From Molanna angustata (lineage: Eukaryota > Arthropoda > Insecta > Trichoptera > Molannidae): a stretch of DNA of 64,000 nt. Position 1 is the stretch's first letter, and every line of letters begins with the position of its first letter. The notes beneath the pieces were generated by a model that did no database searches, was not told the DNA's origin, and saw only the letters and a list, made by a program, of their open reading frames with translations. This document shows, in pieces, positions 35,001-45,080 of this stretch. A program made the position numbers and the translations under genes. The DNA lies in NCBI GenBank assembly GCA_963576475.1, contig OY754980.1, forward strand, positions 2,227,567 to 2,291,566, given 5' to 3'.

Positions 35001-38000
35001 TGGGTGATTAACTGCTGACGTGATATGTTTTATATTCTATTTATTACAAAATTCTTTAAATTTCTTTGATGTAAAGGCTAAACCGTTATCTGAAACTATG
35101 CAATTAGGTATACCTAAAATAGAAAATACTCTCTAAATTCGTAAATATTTTCATTGCCTTTGCAACTATTCCCCATTAATTTACATAATTCTTCAAATTT
35201 ATATTCAGTAACTTCCTTAGGAAAACATAGTTCACTCAAATATACAAAGGTACTGTAGAAAACATCAGGTGATGGGTATTAGATGGTAGGTAGTGGACTG
35301 TATTTTTAAACTATCTCACCGATGCTTCTTTGGTTCACTGATTTTTTTTTTTTTTGCACACATCCACACGCAGTGGTCTTCAAACTTGTACTGGTTAATT
35401 TCACTTGACACTTATTGTCACCCAAATTTATTTTGACAAGTGACAATTCTCATACATCGGTGAGGGGACAATGGCATGGAAGGGATTTAAAGGAAATATG
35501 CTTCTACATAACCGCCCACTCAAATTTTAAACAAAATTTGACGAATTGTACATATCACGGTGGCCACAAACAAAATTAACCTTTAACAAACTCATATCAC
35601 TAATGCAGCCATCACAAAATAAAACTCCACATTGTCCAATTCATGAAATTACAAACACACAAAAAAAATTCAATAACATACTATCCACAACAAATTCACA
35701 TTAAAAAAAAATTCAAAAAGATAGTTCACAGACTATATCAATGAAAACAATAGACAGACCTTTCTGTCATAACGAAAACACATTTAACTTAATTGTTATA
35801 ATAACCAACTAAAACTATAAGACTAACATTATTCTTAACTATTTCTATTAAACATCTAAGGGACATATTTTCACAACAGGTCGAACAAATATTCCCTCTT
35901 TTGTCTTAACTTTTACCACCCGTACAATATTATCCTTTCCTGGCATGGTAGCCACAATTCTTCCCAATTTCCATTGTAAAGGATGTAACCTTTCTTCTTT
36001 CACTAACACTAAATCTCCCACCTGTATATTAGGCACTGAAGTGAACCACTTTTTACGCTGTTGAAGTGAAGTGAGGTATTCCACACTCCAACGTTTCCAA
36101 AAATCCTGATACATTCTTGTGATCATCTGCCATCTATCTAACCTATTCAATTTAATATCTGTGACGTCATACTCTGGAATACCAACCAATACCTCACTTA
36201 TAATAAAGTGAGCTGGCGTTAAGGCATCTACGCTGTCAATATCATTACACATTGGAACAAGTGGTCTGGAATTCACTACCGCCTCGATCTTAATTAATAC
36301 TGTATTAAATTCCTCATAAGTCATCACTTGGTTGCCAACAACTCGCTTTAAGTGATACTTTATAGATCTTACGTTGATCTCATGTAGGCCACCAAAATGT
36401 GGACCTTTAGGAGGATTCAAATGCCAATCGATGCATTTTTCGAGACAGAAATTTCGAAAATCTGTATCCTGGATACAGTCATTATAAAATTTAAAAACTC
36501 CAGTCAAATATTTACGTGTGCCAACCAAATTTGTTCCGCAATCGCTATATACTGTAGTACATAAACCACGTCGAGATACAAATCTCTCTAAGCAAGCAAT
36601 AAATGCACTAGTAGATAATTCATTGACAATTTCAATATGTATGGCCTTTGTAGTCATACATACGAAAACACAAAAGTATGCCTTATACGTTTTCGAATTG
36701 CGACGTTTATTTTCCTTCAAAATAAACGGCCCGCCTAAGTCAATTGATACGTTTATGAATGGTCGATGACGAGTAACCCGAATAGCTGGCAAGTCAGCCA
36801 TTATTGGCTGCACTGGTGAAGCACTAAATCGCTTACACACAAGACACTTTGACAAAACAGACTTAATTCTATTTCTCGCTGAAACAATCCAATATTTCCG
36901 TTGTATTAAATGTTGCAGTGATCTGGGACCCACATGCAAATATGATATATGAAAATAATTTATCAATAATTTTCCAAACTCACTATGCTTATGCAACAAT
37001 ATTGGAAATTTCATTTTATCGGGTAGTGCAGAATATCTAATTCTTCCGCCCACTCTGACAAGTCCCTGTTTATCTATAAAACAATTCAACTTCTGCAGTT
37101 GAGGATTATCGCATTGATTTTTGTATTTTAACATATTAATATCCTTCATAAAATGTAAACTCTGATCATATTTTATAATTGCTTGTAAACTAATTTCCAT
37201 TTCCCTATTACACAAATCTCCTTTAGTGCGATTATTAACATTCAACAGACAATTATTTTTAAACCTTAAAATCCAAGCTACTACACGTGTTAACTTTGTA
37301 TATTTATTAGTTATGTTATACAATCCTAATCTATCTTTATCTTCTAAAATTAAAGCATTAGATTGATTAACTAACCCTTTATATTCTGGCAATTGTGCAG
37401 GTACAATATAATCATCACACCGTGGCCATCTGTCAACAGGTTCTAACAGCCACTCTGGACCGTTTATCCACAACGTGTGACCAACTAATTCTTCTGGATA
37501 TAATCCTCTAGATGCACAATCTGCTGGATTACATTGAGATCTCACATGAAACCATTTTCCATGAGGCACGTTTTCCCAAATACGTTCTATTCGATTTGCA
37601 ACAAATAATTTTAATAGATATGATGGTGTTTTAAGCCACGACAAAACAATACTAGAATCTGTGTACATATATACATCCTTTATAATAATTGCATCTTGAA
37701 ATACAGATAAAGTATATTTAATTAATTTTGATAATAATAATGCACCACAGAGCTCCAAGCGTGGTATCGTTTGCATCTTAATTGGAGCAACCTTAGACTT
37801 GGCAGTCACCAGAGATATTTGTTTACTATCCTCAGTAACCAAATAACAAACAGCGCTATATCCGTCATTAGAGGCGTCAGAAAAGCCAACTAAATAACAC
37901 TGACTATCAACGCTAGTTCCAAAAAACCTACTCAATTTAAATTCCTCTAATAAAGACATTTGATCAACTATTTTATTCCACTGCACTTTCGTGGATTCTG

Positions 38001-41000
38001 GAATAATATCATCCCATCCCAATTTCATTTTCCACAAATTTTGAATGAAACTTTTCAATAAAAATGTAAACGGAGTGATCCACCCTACAGGGTCATATAT
38101 AGATGAAACGACCGATAGAATCGTACGCTTTGTATATTTAATATCAATTTTCTTAACCTGATAACTAAAAACATCATTCACAAAATCCCATTTAATTCCT
38201 AATAATTTAATATGATTACTGTCTTCAGCAAAACAGATCACACTGCTATCAGATTTATTAAAATCTTGAATAAATTCAGGACAGTTAGTTGCCCATTTTG
38301 ACAATTCAAAACAACCACTTCGTAAAATAGAAATCAACTGATCTCGTAAAATAATAGCATCTTCAATATTATGATCACCGCATATAATATCATCTACATA
38401 TGTACTATTATGAAGAGCTTTAGCACCTAATGGGTATTTATCACTTTCATCCAAAGCTAACTGATTTATTGTTTGAATTGCATTATAGGGTGAGCTTCCT
38501 AAACCATATGTCACAGTGCATAACTCATATTCTTTGACAGGTTGTGACGGATCTTCTCGCCACAATACATGCTGATATCTTCTATCTTCTTGCCTGATAG
38601 ATATTTGTCTATACATTTTAGTTATGTCAGCAGAAAACCCGATTTTATAGATTCTAAACTTTAACAATAATTCGATTATATCCTTTTGCAACTTTGGACC
38701 TACATGTAAATATTTGTTTAATGCACCAGTTGCGTTCGTATTAGAACTGCCATCAAAAACAACTCTCAATTTAGTAGATAAACTATCAGGTTTCAGAACA
38801 CAGTGATGAGGAATATAATATACATTTGGATCGCCTTGTAAAGGAACTTCTTTCATGTGTCCTAACATCTCATATTCCTTCATGAACTTTGTATATTCAA
38901 GTTTAATTTCCAAATTATTACAAAATTTTCTTTCCATATTAGTTAATCTTTTAAGAGCAAAACCAAAAGTACCAACACATGGTACGTGAATATCTTTTTT
39001 TAATAAGAGCGGTACTACAAATCTACCATCGTCATTACGATAATGTAAATCATTGTATAACTGAACACATTCCTCATCCGAATGTGACATTTTCCTACTA
39101 CTTGATACTGTGTTTACCTCTTCTATTTCCCAAAACCCTTTTAATTTTTCATCTAACACATCAGATGATACAAAACATGTTAACAACTCATTGTTATCAT
39201 GTACAAAATCTTGACCTAAAATTACAAACCCAAATATGGTCTCAAATGCATATAAATCTTCTGATAATTTTTTACAATTTCCTGTAAACAATTTTCCATA
39301 CATGTCAGCACCTAATAATATATCAATATTACTGCTTTTCCAAAATTCATTATCTGCCAATTCTAAATCTTGAGTCAAAACTCTACACTGATGAGATAAA
39401 TCTCTCCTAGGCAAATTTGATGGAAGCGCATCCACCACTACACTCTTTACAAATAGCGACTTGTTATATTTATTATTAAATAAACAAAATTGCATAGAAC
39501 CCTTTACATTAATATTAGTAGAAGACAGCGTTGTCAATGATACAGAATGCCCTTTTGTATAGAATCCTATATTCTTACAAAACTTCCCAGACATCAAAGT
39601 AACCTGACTTCCAGAATCAACTAAACACTTGGCCTTATAAAATTGCCCATCTTTTCCCTGGACATATCCTATAATTGTTCCTAATATCACTTGACCAATA
39701 GATTCATTACCCCGAATCCCTTTATGGCAGATACCTACTACCGATGAATTATCAGTATGCAATAAAACATTATGTTTCCTATCACAAGTTTGACACTTTT
39801 TGTTAGACTTACAATCCTTTATCAGATGTTTTCCAAAACAACAAAAACATAATTTCAATTTAGAGACAATATCCTTTCTCTCTGATACAGTTTTATTAAT
39901 AAATGTGTCACAATTGTGTATTGTATGACTACCCTTACACATATAGCATTCAAGTTGGCGAATATTACCTACAAACCCTTTGTCTGATTTATGATTATAA
40001 TTATTACGCTTTACTTGTGAATTACTCTGACGTGAAAATTTTAATACTTGCAATTGACTTCGAATTATTTCAAATATTCTATTTATTGAAGGAATTTCCT
40101 GAATATCTAATCTACTTTCCACTATTCGACGTGTAGATTCATCTAATTTATTAATAAATATAAATCCCCATACCTGATCTAACATTTTTTCACATTTCAT
40201 ATTTGACAGAGCTAATATATTTTCATTAAATGTATGATATAATTCGCTTAATTGCCCTACATTTTCACCAACTAAAGATTTGCATTGAAACATTTTATTC
40301 ATGTAATATTCAAATTGTAATCTTGTATTAGTGTAATGTCCACACAATGTACTCCAAGCAATATTATAATTATCACTAATCAGTGGTAAATTAACAAATG
40401 TTGATGCAAATCCCTTTATGGACGTTCGCAAATAATGAAATTTTTCTATGTCTGTATATCCAATATTATCATGAATCAATGACACAAACATGTCATGAAA
40501 CGAATTCCAATTTTCGACGTTGGAATCAAAAACAGGTAAATTTATTATAGGAGCTCTCTGAATTTTATTACATACATCAGTTGCATTTATTTTCACACCA
40601 TTAGATAAACGATTTTTAATTCTCATTATTTCAAAATACATAATGTCACATTTCTGAATTATTTCACTCAACTCTTTCAACTCTGTATCACATTTTGTAT
40701 CAGTATATATTCCAATCAAGCTGTCACTTAATTCATTGACCAATTTATACCATTCATCAACTCTCTGACACCTAGCTAAAAATATTTCATCTCGTTCGAT
40801 ATTGCCTTTTTCACACAGATCTCTTAATTCATATGTATTCCTAATTCTAGAAATAGCATTTAACATCCTTGCTTTAATGTTATCAGCCATTTTAAAACTT
40901 TAAACTTATACTTATAAACTATAATTGCATGCAAACACAAATTCACTGTATCAATAATAATGTGGTATTTTATTCTACCCGACTGCATTCACAATAATGT

Positions 41001-43546
41001 TATTAACATTAATATGGTACCTTATTATACCTCACAATAATCACAAAATAATATTATGTGATAATTAATCACCACAATATTGTAACAAAATTGAGTACCT
41101 ACAAATTACTATTTGAAACCACCGCAACATGCAGAATTCGCAACAAATAACACAAAAAAACACTTCAAATTCGGTTAGAAGGGCCAAAATATTATGTAGA
41201 AAACATCAGGTGATGGGTATTAGATGGTAGGTAGTGGACTGTATTTTTAAACTATCTCACCGATGCTTCTTTGGTTCACTGATTTTTTTTTTTTTTGCAC
41301 ACATCCACACGCAGTGGTCTTCAAACTTGTACTGGTTAATTTCACTTGACACTTATTGTCACCCAAATTTATTTTGACAAGTGACAATTCTCATACATCG
41401 GTGAGGGGACAATGGCATGGAAGGGATTTAAAGGAAATATGCTTCTACAGGTACTCTCGGTTAAACTAGAAAGAAGAATTGCTCGTTTCTTCTCATCAGA
41501 CAGTTTCTCATCACCGAGTATGAGAATCTGGTCCAATCTCTTTCTGAAGATCGGCCAATTACCAGACCTATGGCAAAACGGACTCAATCCTCTCAAAACG
41601 GCCTCCATTTCGAGACTAGCTAAGTATTTTATTTATAAAAAAAAATACTTAACTTAAGACCGTGACCACGAAGTAGCTCGACTCCGACCGTCTCAGATGC
41701 TCCTCAATTGACCCTCTTGCCTCTATGTTCTCCTGCCTGATTCTGCACCGACCCGACGATGACTCTGCTCGTTGACCTTGTCCTCTCCTGGATTGCTTAG
41801 ATGACGAAAACCCTGCCTGGCCTCGTCTTCTTCACCGACGTCCTTGTACCGCCGTACCGAAAACTGCAACTCCGATTGCGAAGCTCCCAAAAACTCTCAA
41901 ATTCTCCAGAATTTGATACTAGAATTCTCCTGAATTCTCCACTTCCACTTTCTTCCAATCTTCCTTGGATGATGCCGCTTCCTCTCCAAAAACAATCCAG
42001 AAAAAAAAGTAGGTAGCAATTTTTTCTTCTAAATTTTATACCACTTGTAGGTATAAAAAAAAACTTCTAGAATCTTCCTAGATTCTCGTAGTGAGCGTTT
42101 ATCTCTTATAATCCTGTCGACTGCGCCACTGTAATGTACTGTGATGGGGTGCACAGTACTATATCCTCAATTGAATATTGGGGATGGTCTTCTTCAATAA
42201 ATAACTCAGTAGTTATCTCTGTAATCAATCTCTGTATTGTCTCAGTACGAGCCCTATGGCAGAATGCCCCCTACTCATTCATACCAAGCCTATATAGGCA
42301 CAACATCCATCTCTTTCACACACGATATCCCTTTCACACTTATGTACACTACAAAAGCTAACAATAAATTTTAATAGTGTATAATCTCGTTAATAATTAA
42401 TAGTGTATAGTGTGCTAGTGGTGGGGGTGGGATCATGCTGAAATTCAGCTACTTGTCCTCACGCATCATAATTAAGAATTGCCCTTTTAAGATGTAAAGT
42501 TCTTTCTTTCTATGTATCTATCTTTTTGTTATATGTGTGTAAATATGTTATTTATATATTATTACATGAAGCGAAAACTTAGGACCCCCTTTCAAGCAAA
42601 CTGCGCCCGTGGAGGAATATGAGATTTGGCATAGTTAAAGTTTATATGGAGGAGTGCAGAAAACTAAAATTTATACATAATATGTGTTACAAGTGCATTA
42701 AATTAAATTTAAAAATATCCACGTCAAACCATAGATGTCAAATGCAGTTGTTTTATATAACAAATAAAGATAGATTCAAATACAATATGTTGAAGAATAA
42801 TACATAATCTACTGTGAAACAATGTTAATGGTACTTAAACAATTACACTTTGCAATGTGTTCTAAAATGAAAGTGAACACACTGAGATGGTTTGGCCACA
42901 TGGGTAGAATGAATGAGGAACGCCTGACGAAGAAAATATACAATGCGGATAGGAATGGATTGAGAGGCCGGGGCCGCCCAAGAAAGGGATGGCACGACCA
43001 TGTGAACGATATTCTGAAAGACGGAAATGTGAGAAGCATGTACAATAGACGAACATGTATGAGACGATGCATGAATGTTGATGAGGCGATGAATGTGTGC
43101 CAGGATAGAAAGATATGGCGTTCGGTTCTCTCTCTACCCCGTAAGGGACATGGCGTGATGGTATGTATGTATGTGTTCTAAATGGATGGGTGGTACTTAA
43201 ACAATTACACTTTGCAATGTGTTACATCCATAGATTTTTATTATAATATACAATAAAAATCTATGATTATCAAAATCTATTACATCCAGTAATCTGACAC
43301 TATTGTTTATTTAAAAAAAAAAATGATTATGCAATGCATCAATATTAATCAAATGAAGATTCTAACAATTCTTTTTTATTATGTTATTAATTTTGAATTT
43401 AATTTTAGCAAATAATGAATGAACCAATGGATGAAATCGCAAGTGACCTCGATGACACAACATCGGAAAGTGAAAAACTTTCAGAAACTGAGGAAGATTC
43501 GGACGATTCCACCAATGAATCATATTCTCGTAAAAAAAAGAAATAA
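29010..43546 (+). CDS. ZFYVE19: Abscission/NoCut checkpoint regulator-like protein (ANCHR/ZFYVE19), 261 aa, 6 exons
   Basis: In animals ANCHR holds back final cell separation: with Aurora B/CHMP4C it retains VPS4 at the midbody ring until chromosome bridges clear. Exons: 29010-29057, 29146-29232, 30301-30383, 32256-32484, 33700-33900, 43409-43546; all junctions are GT/AG and phases join. Residues 3-50 carry four CxxC pairs (C3/C6, C19/C22, C27/C30, C47/C50), a compact FYVE-type zinc finger. Two helices, DYEIAERLEKLRAE and DEIKERLAKLRDE (about residues 110-155), look like MIT-interacting motifs that bind VPS4. A middle predicted coiled segment (QQKCDDLLSQYMDECAIEQS) and a Ser/Glu/Asp-rich tail ending KKKK follow. 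The ATG is the first in frame. The last intron (9.5 kb) is expanded by a nested Gypsy/BEL insertion. Confidence 0.88.
30495..31010 (+). repeat. Dispersed repeat, uninterrupted copy B
   Basis: Counterpart of the interrupted copy at 1258-6186. It shows the pre-insertion order and so defines the breakpoints there. CTCCTCACTTAAAAG near the start and the TTAGTGAGGA word at the end may be degraded terminal inverted repeats. Confidence 0.72.
31355..31828 (+). repeat. Tandem array, about 15 units of 28-35 bp
   Basis: The unit reads roughly TATTATTCAAGCAGAAGATG then CAATATTTTTT. Units differ in T-run length and at AGAAGATG/AGAAGGTG/AGAAAATG, and shorten toward the 3' end. All three + frames stay open across it (repeated YYSSRRCNIF or IQAEDAIFF), but this is a by-product of the period. 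It lies in an ANCHR intron. Confidence 0.9.
32551..32640 (+). repeat. Dispersed repeat (family of 7566-7725)
   Basis: CAACGAGGTTCATCACCCAT through GTGTTTTAGGTGAGATGATG; shares layout with the copies near 7620, 21480 and 56200. Confidence 0.5.
32945..33185 (+). mobile_element. CR1/Jockey-type LINE 3' end fragment
   Basis: Encodes FSNSFINTAARLWNDLPNSV followed by an FKIRINKLF-type segment, the conserved RT C-terminus of CR1/Jockey-like LINEs. It is heavily 5'-truncated and has no clear tail. A more degraded relative is at 8857-9010. Confidence 0.72.
33414..33553 (+). mobile_element. tRNA-derived SINE, family 1 (degraded)
   Basis: GATGGCGACACAGCAGTAAG, GTTTGAATCCTGCC and TTTTGTTCACCTATAGTTCA match the head, B box and body of the family. 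The A box region is worn. Confidence 0.7.
34347..35170 (-). pseudogene. Gypsy integrase C-terminal remnant
   Basis: On the minus strand a frame with IVSDNGLAFTSKKFKEF (integrase core Asp), a stop within HITSAV context, NHPASNGLAENAVKTVK (catalytic Glu), then a 183-aa open stretch with the chromodomain-less tail GSRIMTRDFRDSK. A frameshift near 35120 and one internal stop show it is dead. Confidence 0.82.
35254..41449 (-). mobile_element. Complete BEL/Pao LTR retrotransposon
   Basis: LTRs of 255 bp at 35254-35508 and 41195-41449 look identical, including a long T run. The target duplication GGTAC is at 35249-35253 and 41450-41454. The element sits inside the gag remnant of the older Gypsy. 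The polyprotein frame is intact; 339 bp of 3' untranslated sequence separates it from the 3' LTR. The minus strand after the 5' LTR has TTTTGGCCCTTCTAACCGAA as the likely primer-binding region; I do not name the tRNA. Confidence 0.95.
35848..40890 (-). CDS. BEL/Pao Gag-Pol polyprotein, 1680 aa, intact
   Basis: Order: Gag (DUF1759-like N-terminal half); zinc knuckles CYMCKGSHTIHNC, CFCCFGKHLIKDC and CQTCDRKHNVLLH (about residues 310-370); aspartic protease LVDSGSQVTLMS (about 425); RT with the active site TYVDDIICGD (about 830); a Pao-type RNase H with FSDASNDGYSAVCY and a later YTDSSIVLSW; integrase with a H2C2 finger (CLVCKRF), core VSIDLGGPF, YSDCGTNLVG and HFGGLHE; and a C-terminal DUF5641-like domain (WKRWSVEYLTSLQQRKKW). 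This architecture is specific to BEL/Pao. There are no stops or frameshifts. The start is the first in-frame ATG, about 300 nt inside the 5' LTR. Confidence 0.96.
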   Translation of the reverse strand: MADNIKARMLNAISRIRNTYELRDLCEKGNIERDEIFLARCQRVDEWYKLVNELSDSLIGIYTDTKCDTELKELSEIIQKCDIMYFEIMRIKNRLSNGVKINATDVCNKIQRAPIINLPVFDSNVENWNSFHDMFVSLIHDNIGYTDIEKFHYLRTSIKGFASTFVNLPLISDNYNIAWSTLCGHYTNTRLQFEYYMNKMFQCKSLVGENVGQLSELYHTFNENILALSNMKCEKMLDQVWGFIFINKLDESTRRIVESRLDIQEIPSINRIFEIIRSQLQVLKFSRQSNSQVKRNNYNHKSDKGFVGNIRQLECYMCKGSHTIHNCDTFINKTVSERKDIVSKLKLCFCCFGKHLIKDCKSNKKCQTCDRKHNVLLHTDNSSVVGICHKGIRGNESIGQVILGTIIGYVQGKDGQFYKAKCLVDSGSQVTLMSGKFCKNIGFYTKGHSVSLTTLSSTNINVKGSMQFCLFNNKYNKSLFVKSVVVDALPSNLPRRDLSHQCRVLTQDLELADNEFWKSSNIDILLGADMYGKLFTGNCKKLSEDLYAFETIFGFVILGQDFVHDNNELLTCFVSSDVLDEKLKGFWEIEEVNTVSSSRKMSHSDEECVQLYNDLHYRNDDGRFVVPLLLKKDIHVPCVGTFGFALKRLTNMERKFCNNLEIKLEYTKFMKEYEMLGHMKEVPLQGDPNVYYIPHHCVLKPDSLSTKLRVVFDGSSNTNATGALNKYLHVGPKLQKDIIELLLKFRIYKIGFSADITKMYRQISIRQEDRRYQHVLWREDPSQPVKEYELCTVTYGLGSSPYNAIQTINQLALDESDKYPLGAKALHNSTYVDDIICGDHNIEDAIILRDQLISILRSGCFELSKWATNCPEFIQDFNKSDSSVICFAEDSNHIKLLGIKWDFVNDVFSYQVKKIDIKYTKRTILSVVSSIYDPVGWITPFTFLLKSFIQNLWKMKLGWDDIIPESTKVQWNKIVDQMSLLEEFKLSRFFGTSVDSQCYLVGFSDASNDGYSAVCYLVTEDSKQISLVTAKSKVAPIKMQTIPRLELCGALLLSKLIKYTLSVFQDAIIIKDVYMYTDSSIVLSWLKTPSYLLKLFVANRIERIWENVPHGKWFHVRSQCNPADCASRGLYPEELVGHTLWINGPEWLLEPVDRWPRCDDYIVPAQLPEYKGLVNQSNALILEDKDRLGLYNITNKYTKLTRVVAWILRFKNNCLLNVNNRTKGDLCNREMEISLQAIIKYDQSLHFMKDINMLKYKNQCDNPQLQKLNCFIDKQGLVRVGGRIRYSALPDKMKFPILLHKHSEFGKLLINYFHISYLHVGPRSLQHLIQRKYWIVSARNRIKSVLSKCLVCKRFSASPVQPIMADLPAIRVTRHRPFINVSIDLGGPFILKENKRRNSKTYKAYFCVFVCMTTKAIHIEIVNELSTSAFIACLERFVSRRGLCTTVYSDCGTNLVGTRKYLTGVFKFYNDCIQDTDFRNFCLEKCIDWHLNPPKGPHFGGLHEINVRSIKYHLKRVVGNQVMTYEEFNTVLIKIEAVVNSRPLVPMCNDIDSVDALTPAHFIISEVLVGIPEYDVTDIKLNRLDRWQMITRMYQDFWKRWSVEYLTSLQQRKKWFTSVPNIQVGDLVLVKEERLHPLQWKLGRIVATMPGKDNIVRVVKVKTKEGIFVRPVVKICPLDV
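42860..43171 (+). mobile_element. LINE 3' end, best-preserved copy of the 1475-1763 family
   Basis: Open from about 42864: VNTLRWFGHMGRMNEERLTK, then RGRGRPRKGWHDHVNDILKD and MNVDEAMNVCQDRKIWRSVL, then a stop and a GGCGTGATGGTATGTATG tail. TGTGTTCTAAA lies on both sides, and a longer host word (GGTACTTAAACAATTACACT) also occurs before (42830) and after (43191). It lies in the last ANCHR-like intron. Confidence 0.78.
43226..43267. repeat. Minimal palindrome made only of MITE ends
   Basis: CATAGATTTTTATTATAATA meets its own inverse immediately. The same arm forms the ends of the element at 43984-44341, so this looks like that element with its interior removed. Confidence 0.7.
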
Positions 43547-43983
43547 TCTACTTACATTTAAAATAATCAATTTATATTTTTTCACACCACAAAAATGTGC
43601 ACTTATCTATTTTGTAATTTATAATAGTTTTTATTGGAAAATTATTATGTATTATTAATTATATCTCATTTGAAACAAAGCAGAAAACTATTTCATAGAA
43701 GGAAATCAAACACCTACAGCTATACTATTGATTGTTTAAGCCTTTTGATGAATGTAAATCCATCCTATTTTGAGAAGTTGTTTATTGTATAACAATAACT
43801 TAATATGATAATGCAATCTATTGTGATTTACTGTTCTGTGCCCGACGGCTCTACGTTTTTTTCCCGGTACAGTTTTGAATGAAAAAAGTAGAACTGTTCA
43901 ATTTGTTTTAAAATAAACAGCCACTTAACTTTGTCATATTTGAATCCATTCTAAATTTATTTATTTTTCATTCCATATTTAAA

Positions 43984-44341
43984 TCATAGATTTTTATTGT
44001 ATATTATAATCATAGGTTTTCATATAATACACTAGATGTTGTAGTTAGCAAATTTTGTATGAATCGAAGTGAGTCATTTTTCAGGGGAGATTTTAGACGT
44101 TTTGGTTCCAGACCACATCGTTTTTCTATAGAAAATAACGACTAATGTGAATTGTTTTCGGATTTATTTGTCTAAAAAACATTTTAATTATTAATAATTT
44201 AGAAAACATTTATCTAGGATGTGTTGAAATGTAAGGAAAACTGAAATATGTTGCCAACCAAAACGTCAAACTCGCGATATTCCATGACTCACTTTTTGCA
44301 CAGAGTACTACATTTAGGTATATTATAATAAAAATCTATGA
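43984..44341. mobile_element. TIR MITE, 358 bp
   Basis: The left end CATAGATTTTTATTGTATAT and the right end ATTATAATAAAAATCTATG are inverted copies of about 24 bp. Short AT flanks prevent a firm target-duplication call. No ORF. Mariner-like or other superfamily cannot be decided. Confidence 0.7.
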
Positions 44342-45018
44342 TAAATCTATATCGTAAAAGATTTTTTAAACGTTAATATTAGGGAATCCGTGGGGTTGTT
44401 ATGTAGTATAGAGACCTCCTCAGAGCCTAATCCTTTGATATGTTAAGTATCTGGATGGGTGAACTATTCCCAATTGAAAGCTTGAAAAAAAATATCTCTT
44501 TAACGACACATTGCCAGCGCAAAGAATAATATTATGAAATATTAAATTTCTTGAGATATAATTGAGTTTTTGTATTATGATTAATTTTATAAGTTTTTTT
44601 ATTTTAATATTGCACGAAATATGATTATTGAAGAAAATTCAGACCTATATTATCCAATTGTTTCACTTTGGTCACAGGAGTACCCAAGTCCATTATACTA
44701 TCCATAGGTATTATATACTTTTTGTATTATACCGTCGCCCCACCTTGGTCACAACGATGTCCACAACATAAAAACTGTTGTAATTCTGTAAAATATAGTC
44801 ATCCTACTTGCATCTGTGAAAAATATTCTTTAATTTATTTGTCATCCTTTTTTCGGTTATATAGTTATGTTTTTTTTCCATACACAGCGTTATGTTTGAG
44901 ACTTTATAAACGTAAACAAACCTATTTCAAAGTTAGTCGTTGGTTGAGCGAGTGAAACGTGGGTTGAAATCAATGTCTTGTATTTACATATTTTAGACAA
45001 AGTATAACTGTTTGCTTA

Positions 45019-45080
45019 ATATATTTTATCTTAGTGTATATATGAGATAAATCATATATACACTACGATAAAAAATATAT
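45019..45080. repeat. AT-rich hairpin, arms about 28 bp
   Basis: ATATATTTTATCTTAGTGTA then TATATGA is inverted as TCATATATACACTACGATAA then AAAATATAT, with two mismatches and a loop of about 5 nt. Confidence 0.65.

Larger units (their letters stand above)
35171..41608 (-). pseudogene. Gypsy gag N-terminal remnant, interrupted by BEL
   Basis: Starts at 41608 with MEAVLRGLSPFCHRSGNWPI and KRAILLSSLTEST, typical of K02A2.6-type Gypsy Gag. After the BEL element the same frame resumes (YLSELCFPKEVTEYKFEELC) and ends at the deletion junction near 35170. Confidence 0.8.
33944..42353 (-). mobile_element. Internally deleted Gypsy LTR element, split by a BEL/Pao element
   Basis: LTRs are at 33944-34169 (226 bp) and 42130-42353 (224 bp); they differ by a 2-bp indel and a few substitutions, so they are older than the nested element. 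The target duplication AAAGC is at 33939-33943 and 42354-42358. The primer-binding site on the minus strand, TGGCGCAGTCGACAGG, follows the 5' LTR and is of the serine-tRNA type used by 17.6/297-like Gypsy elements. Only about 1.8 kb of internal sequence remains: a gag start (41608 downward, resuming after the BEL) joined near 35170 to the end of integrase. Protease, RT and RNase H are missing. It lies 43 bp after the exon 5 donor of the ANCHR-like gene. Confidence 0.9.

Noticed and set aside
33944..42353. Env gene making the Gypsy an errantivirus
   Set aside because: No envelope-like frame between integrase and the 3' LTR in either Gypsy element in the window.
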